Assembly (NCBI GenBank): GCA_000181795.3
Contig: CM012955.1
Span: 2,640,220-2,704,219, forward strand
DNA length: 64,000 bases
Source: Trichinella spiralis
Taxonomy: Eukaryota; Nematoda; Enoplea; Trichinellida; Trichinellidae
Reading direction: 5' to 3'
Every line of letters begins with the position of its first letter. The stretch's first letter is position 1. A model generated the notes under the pieces. The model was not told where the DNA came from and made no database searches. It saw only the letters and a list, made by a program, of their open reading frames with translations. Made by a program: the position numbers and the translations under genes. Shown in pieces: positions 25,201 to 37,643 of the stretch.

Positions 25201-28000
25201 GCTCACATCGACCTGAAATTTGCATTTATAGCAATTTCACGTTGATACAGATGTCAAACATCAAGTAATTTTCCCGGAACGATGAAAAATTAACGCTGAG
25301 AATTTCATTTGTTTCAGTTCGATAATGCCATTTAAATTCAAATTGACAATTTGCAAATAGTCTGACCAAAACTTAAGTCATTTTAAATATACAGTGTTTT
25401 TCATAAAATAAGTAACAGAGAAAAAAACAATAAAAAAAAGAATCAAATCTAAGTCCAATCTGTTTCGAAGAGACAATCATTATCAATGGTTACTATGCAA
25501 TTGAGGATGCATGAGGTATGTCAACAGGCTGCAAAAAACACAATGTGACAGCTCATACAAGTATCTCTCTCGGCCAAATATATACAATTTGTAAACAAAA
25601 TTGGAACGGAAAATACAATTTGCCGCCACAACGGAACAGCACTGCAACAAATTTCACAGCCCGCTTGCAATAATGACCATCAACACAACTACCGTAAGTA
25701 ACCGTTTGGATGTTACATGATTTTCATATTTCAAAACTTAAATCTGCTTCATTAAAGAATATTTCAGATAAAAAAAGGTTACTCATGAAAATTAGCATTT
25801 AAAAACAATCATTTGTTATTTTTTCTATGCAATTCTAGCAATGTTTTATATTTGCAAATTTTAAAGTAGAACAAATTACTGTAGAAGATACATGCATACT
25901 AAACTATTTGAATTTTGAAATGAAAATCAGCATTACTGATAGCATAAATTACTTCAAATAAAAACAGTTTTTAACAAATTTAAATAAACTTTTAACTGCA
26001 AAGTACAAAATTGGACAAACTAAAAAAATAAAAATCAATATTTTCTTTATTTGAAATATGATGTCTTATACAAACAGTTTACAATGATCATTTAATATTT
26101 TGCGAATTTCATACTTTTATTTATTATTTGCAATATGAAAACATCTTGCTAAATTAAATTTCAATTAACGTGGAACTGTCCATGAAATATCATTACTGTT
26201 TTAACACTTACCAGAGAAACGGAGTTGCAGCTGCAGCAGTAGTAAAAATTCCAACACTAAATAAACGCAGTCAAAAGAGATACAGACAAGCGGGATGAGT
26301 CAGAAAATGCGAATTGCACCAATAATACGTTTAGCATTGCAACAGTGAAGGCAAATTAAATATGGTGCAATAGATAACTTAAAATCACTTTTTTCAGTTC
26401 ATGCAACACAAATTGATAATGAATCATTTGACATTGAATAATAGCAGTTCCTGCTATTTCATTAAAATTATTGCATTACTGCATGAAATTTTTATAAAGA
26501 AAGTCACGCATAAAAAACATATTTTTCAAATCGGTTTTGGTGTATGCATTTTAGATTATAAATCTAAATTTGAAATGTACTCACTGTTTGTTGTAAATAA
26601 TTGCTCACTTAAACAGGCATGCGTTGTAGATAAGATAGATAAACTGTACATTTTATTATGGAGCGCAATATTTTTGAGACATTTTTGCAAAGATGAATTT
26701 CGATGTAAATAAACAAGAAGAGAGTTCACTTTAAGTGCTATGAGTTTTGATTATTCTAACAATATTGACGAACACATCAAGTACATTAATAATATAACAA
26801 CGATAAAAGCAGATAAACTATCATTATTAATGAAGTGTAATTTTTGTATCCTAAGCACAGTGCTTCTTGCCATTTTTGTCGTTGTTTGGTCTGTCGAGCA
26901 TCTATCCATTTATGCATTGCATATCTTTCAAATTTATTGTAAAAATTGGACTTTGGAAAAAAAATTACTGTGGAAAGCTTATTTATGTTATTTTATTTTA
27001 TGGTATATTTATTATGGTTGCCTTAATCCTCTAACAATAAAATTGACTCATATTATTCAAAATGCTTTTTGCATTCATCTTTCAAAAATTCACATTTCTT
27101 TGTGACCATACAAAGTATAGTTAATGTTTTCACATGGCTTATTTTCCAGTTTAATATAATGAATGTAACATAAGTGAAATGGAGCAATTACACTCGAAAA
27201 AGAAAAGATACAGTTAATAGACTTGTATTTTTTGTGATGATATTGAATGAACGGTCACGTCACGATTTTGGGATATGTTATTTATTTGTCTAAGCTTACG
27301 TGTAAAATGAGTGTGAAAAACGATGTGATTCATTTATAACACTGCAGGAAGTAGAGATACTGAATTTACCCAAAAATCCGTTTGAAAGTTGAATCATCAA
27401 AATTGCATGCATTAATCGGAAAAGTTAATCAATAATGATTCGAACAAAATGCTTACATCGTAGGTGGACTTCGTCGGAAGCCTTATGCAATACATTACAA
27501 TTCAATGACAGAGGCGATGATATCACATTGTAAAATAAATAAACAAATCAATATGTCTGCCGTAATCCTCTTTCCTTTTTTAATGAAAAAATACTGCCAG
27601 GTAATTATCGTTCTCATTCAAGCAGATGAAAAAAAAGAATAAATGAATCAAAGCAGAACAATCGAAACGGTTAAGAATTTCAATTTGCATAATTGATACA
27701 ATTCATATTAACTACATTCATAATACAGCTCTATGAACAACTTTAAGAAATTACTTTTTCAGTTTTAAAATAAAATTCACTTTAAAATATTTTCCTACTG
27801 CTATTACTGCTATCAGCCGGCAAAATTAAAAAAAAATTTACTGCATGTGATAAAAAAGAAATTAAGCATACAAAAAAGTGCAATAAGCATTTTCATTCAT
27901 CGCAGAATGCTGTTTAATTTGAATAGAAATAAACAGTGTTAAAAAACAATGATAATGAATAATAACAAAAAATGTTTTAAGTAAAATATTCCACAGTAAC
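25201..28000. other. Intergenic region upstream of macoilin
   Basis: AT-rich region containing the macoilin promoter side and the 3' flank of the KIAA1143-like gene. Two AT-rich frames (26401-26712 and 26740-27105, plus strand) have hydrophobic stretches but no recognisable family and no clear splice or codon signature, so they are not called as genes. Confidence 0.5.
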
Positions 28001-28672
28001 TCATTCTTCTTCTTCTTCTTCTTCTTCATCATCGTTGAAGGATAACAGTCGACTCATTTGCTCATCTTTGCTTAATATAGAATCAGTATGTTTTCGTTTT
28101 CTTTCATTTGAACATGAAGATTTGCTTTCTTTTGACGAAGGCTTTTGAAATGTAATATCTCCTCTTTCTATCTTTTTTCCTAAAATGCATAATTACTAAT
28201 GTACAATTCTGTTTTATCGATATGCTCATAACTGAAAACGTTTAAATTAAATAAACGTCATTACTGTTATAAACTTAACGCTATATAAATATGAATAGCT
28301 GAAATACTTTCTTCATTCTCTGCGAGTTGTTTTACTTTTTCCTTGTATTCTTCCATTGTTAAATCGCCTTCCTGAAGTACAACAACGGTCGGCTGGTCTT
28401 CAGGGCCATCTGGCCTAGAATCAGCATCGTCTGAAGTCGCTGCTTGCCGCTAAAATTGCAAACTGTACAAAAAATTTGTTTAAATAAACAGGAATGTTTT
28501 TCATGAAAATAAAATATATGGCAGTAAAATGTTCGAAACAACAAAATTAATACTGCACCTTCGAATCAATAGTAGGAGGTGGCTTATATCCCAATTTCTC
28601 TTTGATTGCTCTCAGAAATGGAGGTTCCTGAGGCTTGCTGTAAACAATTCCACTTCGTCTTCCTGATGCCAT
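28001..28672 (-). CDS. KIAA1143-family small acidic protein
   Basis: Three exons (28672-28559, 28449-28308, 28179-28001) join in frame to 144 residues, close to human KIAA1143 (154). Recognisable family features are the N-terminal RSGIVYSKPQEPPFLRAIK and LGYKPPPTIDSK segment (human [21 protein letters not shown]), the central QPTVVVLQEGDLTMEEY motif (human QPQVVVLKKGDLSVEE), and the C-terminal LLSFNDDEEEEE matching LLSFDNEDENE. The segment before the tail is Lys/Ser-rich and probably nuclear-targeting. The function of the family is unknown to me. The acidic tail is encoded by a (GAA)n run just before the stop (seen as TTC repeats at 28004-28026). Exon 2 would otherwise run on 13 codons past the donor to a stop; splicing at GAAGAAA|GTATTT is needed to reach the conserved tail. 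Confidence 0.85.
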
Positions 28673-31600
28673 TGTATTACAAGTAGAAAACAAATTTTAC
28701 CAGGAAAGTTGCACTAAAAGTATTACAAATGCATTACAAATGCCAAACATACAATGTTTTGCACATAGTGAAAGATATCATTGAATGAATTCTAAACTTC
28801 TGCTCAGTAAACATTGGAAATAATATATATTTTATAATTAACACGGCGATGTACTAAATATTTCTAAAAATTTGAAATGCAATTGTTCAATTTAAAAGAA
28901 AAAATGTTACTGTATGTCACTGGAAATGTAAAGAAAAGTAGGTATTGAGCAAAACAAACACCACATTCTTATAATTGTTTTTAGCTTAAATAATATTTTG
29001 CCCATCGTTTCATATTTAATACAATATAAATTTATCCAATATTAAACTTTTTGAAACAGATTTCACATAAACAGAATCATCTTTTAAAATTGTTCATTTT
29101 TTACTTTTAACTATTGTTTTGTTTTTAACAGCATTATTATAATTAAATTTTATGTCCACTTATAACTTTTTTACTTCAAATAGGAATAAGATTAACTGTA
29201 AGATGACAGTTTAGAAAAAATGATAAAAATCATTTCTTCACATGAACATGATTTTCCAATTGTTTTTATTCATATGGTAGTCGTGAAGATTTTTAATGTG
29301 TCACTGATGGCTTGGAATTTGTTCTTGAAAATAATATTGTTTGAACTGTTTTTATCTTCATTCTAAATAAACAGTACAGACAAGATTGTCAATTCGAAAT
29401 TTACTTTATTTGAAAAAGATTTAACTGTTACACCAATGATAATCATAAATTACGTAAACAAAGAAACGAATGCCTTTATTAAACATAGAATGAACTTATA
29501 AATTTGTTGCAATCTAGATTCTCAAACAATCGCTGTTAAATAAGAAGTGGGTTATTATCTTTTGTAAAATGGAGATTTCGCTAATAATAACAATGAGAGT
29601 GATGCTGTGAATGAGGTATTAGTCGTAATTATTTTGAAGGATATGTATTGAAAATTTGCAAAAATAAACTTCGACATACAATATCCGATCATTGCATGTG
29701 AAAAATATCGTGACGGAGCAGTCAAGATTATTTCGCATTTTATACAAAATGTGCATTTATTCAGCATGAAAACAAAAAAGATGCTGAAAGTAAAACATGT
29801 TACGCTTGTAGTGCTGCGCCCTTTCCTTTGCTTTGTTGAAGAAGAAGTCGTTTGCTTTAATTTTTGTAGTTGTAAATCTGGAAATGAAGATTATTTTTAA
29901 TCGTAAAATTCTCTAGAGCTATGCAAATAGGTTTCAAGTGTTCTGGTTGTATAGCAATACTGCCACGCTATTGAGTCGTTGAAAAGATCATTACCAGTCG
30001 TCGATTGCTCGAAGCAAGCTGTTTTTACACTGATCATTTATTCGCAATATGCTGATGATTATGGGTTTTTTGTTTTAAAATAGCAAGCATGCAAGACGAT
30101 TAAAACGTGAAATAGAATCATCAAGTGGAGATTTGTGCTATGATCTATTCTTTGTCATTTGGTATCTGAAGTGAAATTTAAATTAAATTTTATTAATGCG
30201 ATGCTTGTTCTTTTAGCAGCTGTTGGCGTATTTGAAAACGTTAAGTTTGGGTAATTTTTAAATTCAGGGCTAAATTTTGCGACAGCCGTCAGTTCACTCG
30301 ACGATTAGTATATTCCAAGAATCGGTTAATGCGTTATTCTTTTTAATTATCAGTTGCCGATTGTCAGCTGGTGAATATTTTTCAATGTTTAGTGATGTAA
30401 AATGACTTAGTATGCGTATTTTTGGCGTCAACTACTTTGCAAATGTGGACCTTATTTCTTTTTGAAACATCTCCTCGACAATGAAGTGCATTATTATAAC
30501 TTTTTCAAAAGCAGAACTTTTATATAGTTGTTATCGAGTTTCTGGTTTAAAATATTTGCATTCAAATTTAGCTTCTACTATCGGTCAAACGTTCATTCAT
30601 TTCTTTTGCACAACCTGCGGTTAATCCATAAATACAACAACGTGATAGCGTTGCTAGATTGGCGTCAACATTTTGCTAATACCAGATAATCATCGGTTGA
30701 AGCACAACAGACGACATCTATTTGCATTTCTGAGCAAATAAAAAACAAAAAGTGTTTGATATCGCCTGTTTGATAAAATAAATATATCTAAATTTTATAT
30801 TATTATATACGAAGAGGAAGTGAAGCATTTGAAGATTCACTCGAAATTTTGATAAAAAATATTAAGAGAAAAATTCCAGTTTAATGTTTAAACTTTTACT
30901 AGCATGTTTATTCATTGATGAGAAAGCTTTTGGAAACGTGATAGATAATTTTAAATAAAAAAGTGCGAAATAATTTCACTTGTTTAGCTTTGTTTTTCAT
31001 TGTCATGTCATACATTTTATTATTTGATAACATCATAGCAAAACAGTTTGTCAATGTAATTATGAATATTTTTGCTTTTACATCATATTGAATAAATTGC
31101 AAACAATCTACTGATAAATTTGTTTGTCAATAAAATGGAAATATGTATACACGTGAAGACAAAGGGTTTTATAGCAAAATAAAAATGAGCAAATATTTTA
31201 TAATAAAACTTTTTATTGTGGAGTGGAACGTGAAAATTTTCATCGTCATTGAGCAAATGTTTCGTAGAACATTCCATTCACCTAATCAGGTAGTTCAATT
31301 TGTGAATATTGAAAATTTCCAATCAGTCATAAAGCAATATTGATATTTGAAAATTTGAGCTCCAAATATCTGATAAATGAGAACAGTTTCTATGTGTGCA
31401 GTTTGTTTGAATACTGCCACTGTTTTAAGCAGTGATGCAATTATTTGGACAGACGATTATTGATATTCGTACTGATTTATAATGTGATGCTAGGTGATAC
31501 TCTTTTCATCAAGCGAACACTTGGAATAACCAGTTTAAAGTACGCCTTGAGTATTTATATTTCGAATTGTACAGACAATATCAAAAGCCAGATTTTGTAC

Positions 31601-32995
31601 TGTCCAAGAATTTCTCAACACACGCAAAGCATTCCGAGAGAAGCGCTTTTGAATTTCATTTTACATTTGTGATTGATAACAAGAATTCATAATTGGGAAG
31701 TCATTAGCAATGACAATAATTTCAGATTGGAAATGATTACCATGAGAAAAACTATGCTAATGGTTTTTTTCAATGAATTTAGCTGATATTATTGAAGCGT
31801 ATTGAACAATTCACAAGAAAAAGCAAAGACACCTTTGAGCAGGTATATTTTGAAATTCAAATTTCAATTATTCAGTTCTTCAAAATTCCAAACAAAGTGC
31901 TCATTATTCTTTTTTTCTTTTGCTTAATTTATCGCATAATGAAATTGAAGCTGTGAACAAGTGAAATAATAACCACAGAAGCGTTCAGTATTAATAATAA
32001 TAATCGTTCAAAATAATTCTCAAATTTCTCTCTGAATAGCCTTTTTAATTAATTGTCAATGACCCTTTTCATCTTTTTCATTGACAAAATTATTTTTTCA
32101 ATGAAAAACAAAAAGACCCTTTTCTTAACTTTTCATTTGCATTTATTCATCATTTTCTCATTTGCATGTCTTGTCACAGGCTAGTGAAAATTTGTTCGTG
32201 ATCAGTTGGTTTGTTTAGTTTTGTTAGAACAAAACGAGGAGAAAAAACTGAAAGGTAAAATTGATTTTATAAAAATAATGACTTTTGCGTTTCGCATTTG
32301 CTGAATGAACGAGTGAATATTTGATATGATGATGAAGGTAATTTGTCGATAGGTCTTTTTGATAATTATTTATATTGTCTGTACAATGGCAGAGATTTTA
32401 TTAATTTTTCTTTTCTTTTACCTCTATTTATTGGTTTGCATTATTTGATCAAGTGATTGAAGTGGATTAGTTGCTTTTAAAATCACTTACAGGATTGTGC
32501 GCAAAAACGCAAAAGGTGCTTTCAATGCGCTCCATATTGCAGCGTGTGCTTTGTTGCTCAGATTGATGCTCTGCTTTCAAATCCCTCTACAGTTGACGTA
32601 ATCGTATCAACGTTGTTTTAATTAAAAAAATAAAATTTTAAATGTTGTAATAATGATAATAAAAGATTGACGATTATTTTTTTATGAATTTTTTTAAATT
32701 GCAAAATTTCATTGTATAAATGAAATTTTTTTAATTACTGTTTTAACCTAATTTTCTACAAAAAAATCCTACTGTAGGTTGTCATAAGGTAATTTCGAGC
32801 GTCAGTCGCGACGCGTGGTCATAGTTTGAAGGTATCGACGAGTGGAAGACCGACTCGAGGCGGCCGTTTCGGTCTGCTGTAATTCTGAGCGATATTTTGG
32901 GTAAATATTTGGTAATTTATGTTTTTCCAGTTTCGAACGTTTATTATTATTCTTTTTTGTGCCAGCTTGTTGGACAGGTGACTTCAAGCAATGGT
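28673..32995. other. Intergenic region between KIAA1143-like and lin-41
   Basis: 4.3 kb of AT-rich DNA between two divergently transcribed genes, so it should contain both promoters and the 5'UTR of lin-41. A pyrimidine-rich run ending TTTTTTGTGCCAG lies near 32965, 30 nt before the lin-41 ATG, and fits a 5'UTR or spliced-leader acceptor. No other gene is supported. Confidence 0.5.
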
Positions 32996-35900
32996 ATGAC
33001 ATCGGATTTTAGTGCATGTCGGCAGGGCGGCGTCAGAACGCCGCTCAGTTTTCGCCATGCAATGGACACATGCGTCCGCTGCGGTAGGCCGGCTACGGTT
33101 GTGGCCAGTTTGAAGCAGCTGAATTGTGCGCATCTTATTTGTGCTGGTTGTGCGCATGTTCGAGGTCTGGGAGCTTGTCCGCTTTGTATGCCGCTTAAAG
33201 AAGGCAGTTATGAAATGTTAGCTTGCCGTCTGTCGAACAGCACTACCTCTGCGGACGCCTCAGGCCGGTCGAGTGTTGTCAGTCAGCAGCAGCAGCAACA
33301 GCAGCAGCAGCTGTTCAACAATGATCAACTGTGCCCAGCTACCTCAAGCCCCGCTGTGTCCAGATTCTATGCGCCTGTGCAGGATACAAGTCTACCTCCG
33401 GTTGATTTAAAATTGCAACGTAAAAGTTATATTATTATTATTTTGTCGTTTCAATTGCAGGCGTGTACAGCTGATTCACATTCTGGTAGCTTTTTACCAA
33501 CTACTACTATTACTACTACCTCTGCCGTCCCGCAAACGCAGTTTAGTGGATATCGTATTCCGACTGCTTTACCTCGTCCAAATTGCAGCGGTTGTATGGG
33601 CGGAGTGAGAGCGATTGCAAAATGTGAAGACTGTCAAGAATTTCTGTGTGCCGACTGCGCAAATTGTCATCACCGGACTGTGGGCGTTAAGCCGCATCGT
33701 ATTTTAGATTTGTTTTCAAATTCTGTTCACAATTACAATTCTTCTGATTTTAATTATCATACAAATTCTCAGCAACAACAACAACAGTGTGCTCTGACAC
33801 GAATGTCTCAGCTGAGCTTATGTAATGGAATGAACGATCATGGAATATCGCTTTGCAAGTGAGCAGTGTTTATTCGGTTGTTCTCCTTATTTCTTTAATA
33901 TTGTTTCAGCGTTCATTTGACGGATTATACGCATATTTTTTGCGATGGCTGCCTAACATTCATCTGCCCCAAATGTGCCGTTGACCATCATGGTCACGGT
34001 CTTCGCACTACCGGTGGAAGTTTAATATCTCCGGCTAATGAGATGGACGTGAAAAATACTCGTCGACTGTTGAATTCAGGACATATGCATTTGAAGCTGG
34101 TCACCGACAGTCTGGATTCAGTGAATCGAATGGGCAACAGACTCGAATCCCGTGTGACTGGACTGGTCAAAGATATACAGACCATTTCGCAGACATTGAT
34201 CAACGCTCTCGAAGAACGTCGTCTGAAGTGGTTGGAACAATTGCAAAGTTGGCGTGTGTTGAGAATGGGCAAATTGTCAATGTGCGAGGAGCATCTCAGG
34301 CATTACCGTGATCGAATCCAAATAGCCGTGGCCAAGTTGGAAAATTTGGGCTCCTTGAACACCGCCGACAGTGATTTATGGCACCACGAGCTCGAAGAAT
34401 GCATCAGAACATTTCCCTATGAGCTGATGCCTCACGAAGATGACAACCTCGCGTTTTTGTCACCCAAGCCGTTCATTTTGATGACCATACAACAAGCCGG
34501 TGGTTTGAAAACCAACGCCAGTCCGATTCATTCGGTCGTTTACGGTGAAAATGGTCGCCAATGTGTCAAAGGTATCGTATGTTCGTTTTGTTTTTTTTTG
34601 TTTCTTCTTCTTCTTTCATATTATCTTTTTTCGACCATATTACAATACATGGATATTTTTTGTTTAATAATTGTATGTTTTGTTTTGGAAAAATCACATC
34701 CGGTTTTACAAGGAAACGAAAATTGGTGACGTATAAAAATTGCTTGCTTAAATAAGTACAGTGATGTATGCGATAATTGTGTGGGAGAAACGAGCAATAA
34801 GAATAAAAATGGTGACGTTTGAATTTTAAGTAGGGACAGGTTTCAGTTGTTACCTTATCCAAGGTTATTGCATAAAAAATGTTTTTGTTCATACATTTAT
34901 TGATTTTACTGTCGAGTAATTAAGGAAAAGCCTGAGGGTTGTGATAATGTTAATGAAACAGGGGAAAGATATCTATATGTATATATATGTGTATATATGG
35001 ATGTACGTATGTTGTATATGTACATCCTGAAATTGGAAATTGGCCAAAGGGAGGATTGTATGTCAACGGCAGTTGTTACAGACAAGCAATTGTTCGTCCC
35101 TGGCACAGTGTATTTTTTTTTTGTGTTTCTATTTCGACTGCTTTTGGTCAATGCACTTTCAGTGGAAAACTGGTGTTTCTTTCATTCTGGTTACAAAAAT
35201 GATAATAATAATAGCAGAGTACTGTAATTGTTTTCATTTTTCCATTTTATAATTGATTCAAGTTAGAATTTTTAAATTTCAAATTGATTATAAAAAGAGA
35301 AAAAAAATACATTTATTACATATTTGCATATTATTGATGTTGGTTGAATGGAGAATAATTTTGTTATTTAGCGAACGTGTCGCTGTGAAAGTCGATTTAC
35401 AAGGTTTCCCTTGCGGAAATTGTCACTTTTGAGAATTCGTTCACCTTTACAAGGAAAATTTGAATTATCTTTTATTAATTTCACAATGCGTCCGTCATTC
35501 AAAAGTACAATCAAAGAAGATGTTATATATATTTTGAAATGAAGTTCAAAAAAAGAGAAATTAATGAAAATAAATATGCTGTGACGTAAAATGATGATTG
35601 AAATCTCTGAAGAGAAGAAATTGTACTTGAAGATTAATAAATAATGAAATTTTACAATATTAGAATGGAGATGATTTGATTTAGTTGGGAGCAATAGAAG
35701 AAGGGTAAAAATTTCTTTTCCAAGCCAATTGTCGGGTAATTGATTGTCATCAAATCAGGATTTTGGTCGGTTGACAGAATTGCATTGTTTTCAGGAAGAT
35801 TTGTTTCTTTTTTTTTTGAAAATCATATTCAAAAGTTGCTTTGATTACGCACAGTTGAGCTAGATCAAATTGCCTTTCGATGTGAATGATGTGGTGCAGA

Positions 35901-37242
35901 GAGGGAGAGAGAGATGTTGTATTCGTACCGTTGTAGCACGTGATTGGATACGGTTGATTGTGAATCGGTTTGCTGTTTTCAAATTGTATAATTTTTGTGC
36001 TTCCTTTTTGCAGATGCAAATGTCATGTACATGGTGGAGACGATAGATTATTTCAATCAACCGCTGCGCGTGGGCGGGGATTTGGTCAGCGGGGTGGTTC
36101 AACAGCCGAACGGTGTTTTCGAGTACATGCAGGTTGTGGACCGCAACGACGGCAAGTATACTTGCACCTTCACACCCAGAATGGAAGGTGAACATTTGGT
36201 ACGTGTCTCGGTTAGCATGGTGGTATATGCATTGTGTATTGTATGTTTGTTTGTTTGTTTGTTGAAGGTCAGCTTGTTCGTACGGGGACAGGCGATGCCG
36301 AATTGTCCGCTGAAGTTGTCGGTCAATGGGGGACGCAGCTATTTAACTGTCAGCGGTCGCTATCCGACCAATCGGTTCTGCTCGCAGGGCAGCGGCGACG
36401 GTCAGCTCTACCGACCCTGGGGCATTGCTTGTGACAAGCTGAATCGAATCATCGTCGCCGATCGTACCAACCACCGGATTCAGATATTCGACAGCGAGGG
36501 CAGGTTCTTGACAAAGTTCGGCTGTCAGGGCTGCCGGGACGGTCAGTTCGACCGACCGGCGGGTGTGGCGGTGACCAGCTCCAACGACATCGTCGTTGTC
36601 GACAAGGACAACCACCGGGTGCAAGTGTTCACATCGAACGGTCTGTTCAAGCTGAAATTCGGCGAAAAGGGCCGCGACGTCGGCCAGTTCAATTATCCCT
36701 GGGGCGTGGCCGTCTCGCCCGACGACATCATCGCCGTCTCAGACACTCGCAACCACCGCGTTCAACTGTTCACCGCCAACGGCCTGTTCTGGCGCAAGTT
36801 CGGATACGAGCAGGCATTGTATTACAAGCAGTTCGACTCGCCCCGGGGTGTGGCGTTCGGTCCGGACGGGCGTCGGCTCTTCTGCACCGACTTCAACAAC
36901 CACCGTCTGGTCGTGTACGACTTGGCCGCCGGCCGGGTGACCATGCACGGTGTCGAAGGCGACGCCGAGGCTCATTTCCGTCGTCCGCAAGGAATCGACG
37001 TCGACACCCAGGGCAATTTGTTCGTTGCCGACAGTCGCAACAATCGGATTCAAATTTTCTCGCCTCAGATGAACTTCATCGCTTCAATCGACTGCGGTCG
37101 CGGCACCAGTATCGCCAACGGCACCGCCAACCAGCACCACCACGGTCGGCCGTTCATGGACACGCCCACCGACGTCTGCGTCTCACCGGACGGCAAGGTT
37201 TACGTGGTCGACTTTGGAAACAATCGTATACTAGTATTTTGA
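32996..37242 (+). CDS. lin-41: LIN-41/TRIM71: RING, B-box, coiled coil, filamin and NHL repeat protein
   Basis: Exons 32996-33858, 33910-34571, 36014-36198 and 36268-37242 join in frame to 894 residues, or fewer if a short intron at 33420-33470 is removed. Order of domains: a RING-type zinc finger (about 26-64, CVRC...CAHLICAGC...CPLC), a Ser/Gln-rich linker with poly-Gln, B-box 1 (CSGCMGGVRAIAKCEDC...), B-box 2 split by an intron (CNVHLTDYTHIFCDGC...HHGH), a coiled coil, a filamin-type Ig domain, and six NHL repeats starting GQLYRPWGIACDKLNRIIVA and ending DFGNNRILVF, as in TRIM71. LIN-41 is an RNA-binding translational repressor and heterochronic regulator, and a classic let-7 microRNA target. 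The NHL exon is more GC-rich than its surroundings. The start is the ATG at 32996, which places the RING at the usual position. Intron 2 is 1.4 kb. Confidence 0.96.
33243..33522 (+). promoter_or_regulatory. Cluster of four let-7 seed complements inside the lin-41 coding sequence
   Basis: CTACCTC, the reverse complement of let-7 nucleotides 2-8, occurs at 33243-33249, 33339-33345 (followed by A, an 8-mer site), 33392-33398 and 33516-33522. The last extends to CTACTACCTC, complementary to let-7 nucleotides 2-11 (33513-33522). All lie in the low-complexity linker between RING and B-box 1. The sequence match is direct; function is inferred from the known let-7/lin-41 relationship. Confidence 0.5.
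34572..36013 (+). other. lin-41 intron splitting the filamin domain
   Basis: 1442 bp intron between ...GRQCVK and DANVMYMVE. It starts GTATCG, ends CTTTTTGCAG and has carry-over of one base, so the frame is kept. It contains short (AT)n/(GT)n-like tracts near 34975-35015. No nested gene is recognised. Confidence 0.75.
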
Positions 37243-37584
37243 TCAGTCTGTATTTTCTTTCTCTTACCACTGTGTCGACTCTACTACCCTCTTCGATTGG
37301 CAATTTTTCTTTTATCATTTCCACTGGTGCAACATTTATTTTTCCACACACCCACCACATGCACATACAGAAATGTACATTTGACATGCAAAGGTAGAGG
37401 GTGGGCTCACAGAGTTCGGCCGGTTTGTATTTGTTCTTCTTTTTTTTATTGTTTTAATTATTGATTAATTATTTCCGACGATGAGACCTCTGGTCTGCTT
37501 GGGAGATGATGTTTCGTTTGAAAAATTTCTTCATTCCGTTGCCATGGGCAGAATTTTATTCATTTCCAATCACAGTGTGACGAT

Positions 37585-37643
<59 letters not shown>

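Noticed and set aside
26401-27105. Two AT-rich frames of 103 and 121 codons, the second with a possible membrane helix
   Set aside because: Composition is what random AT-rich sequence gives (Ile, Leu, Tyr, Lys); no homology, splice context or codon bias to support a gene.
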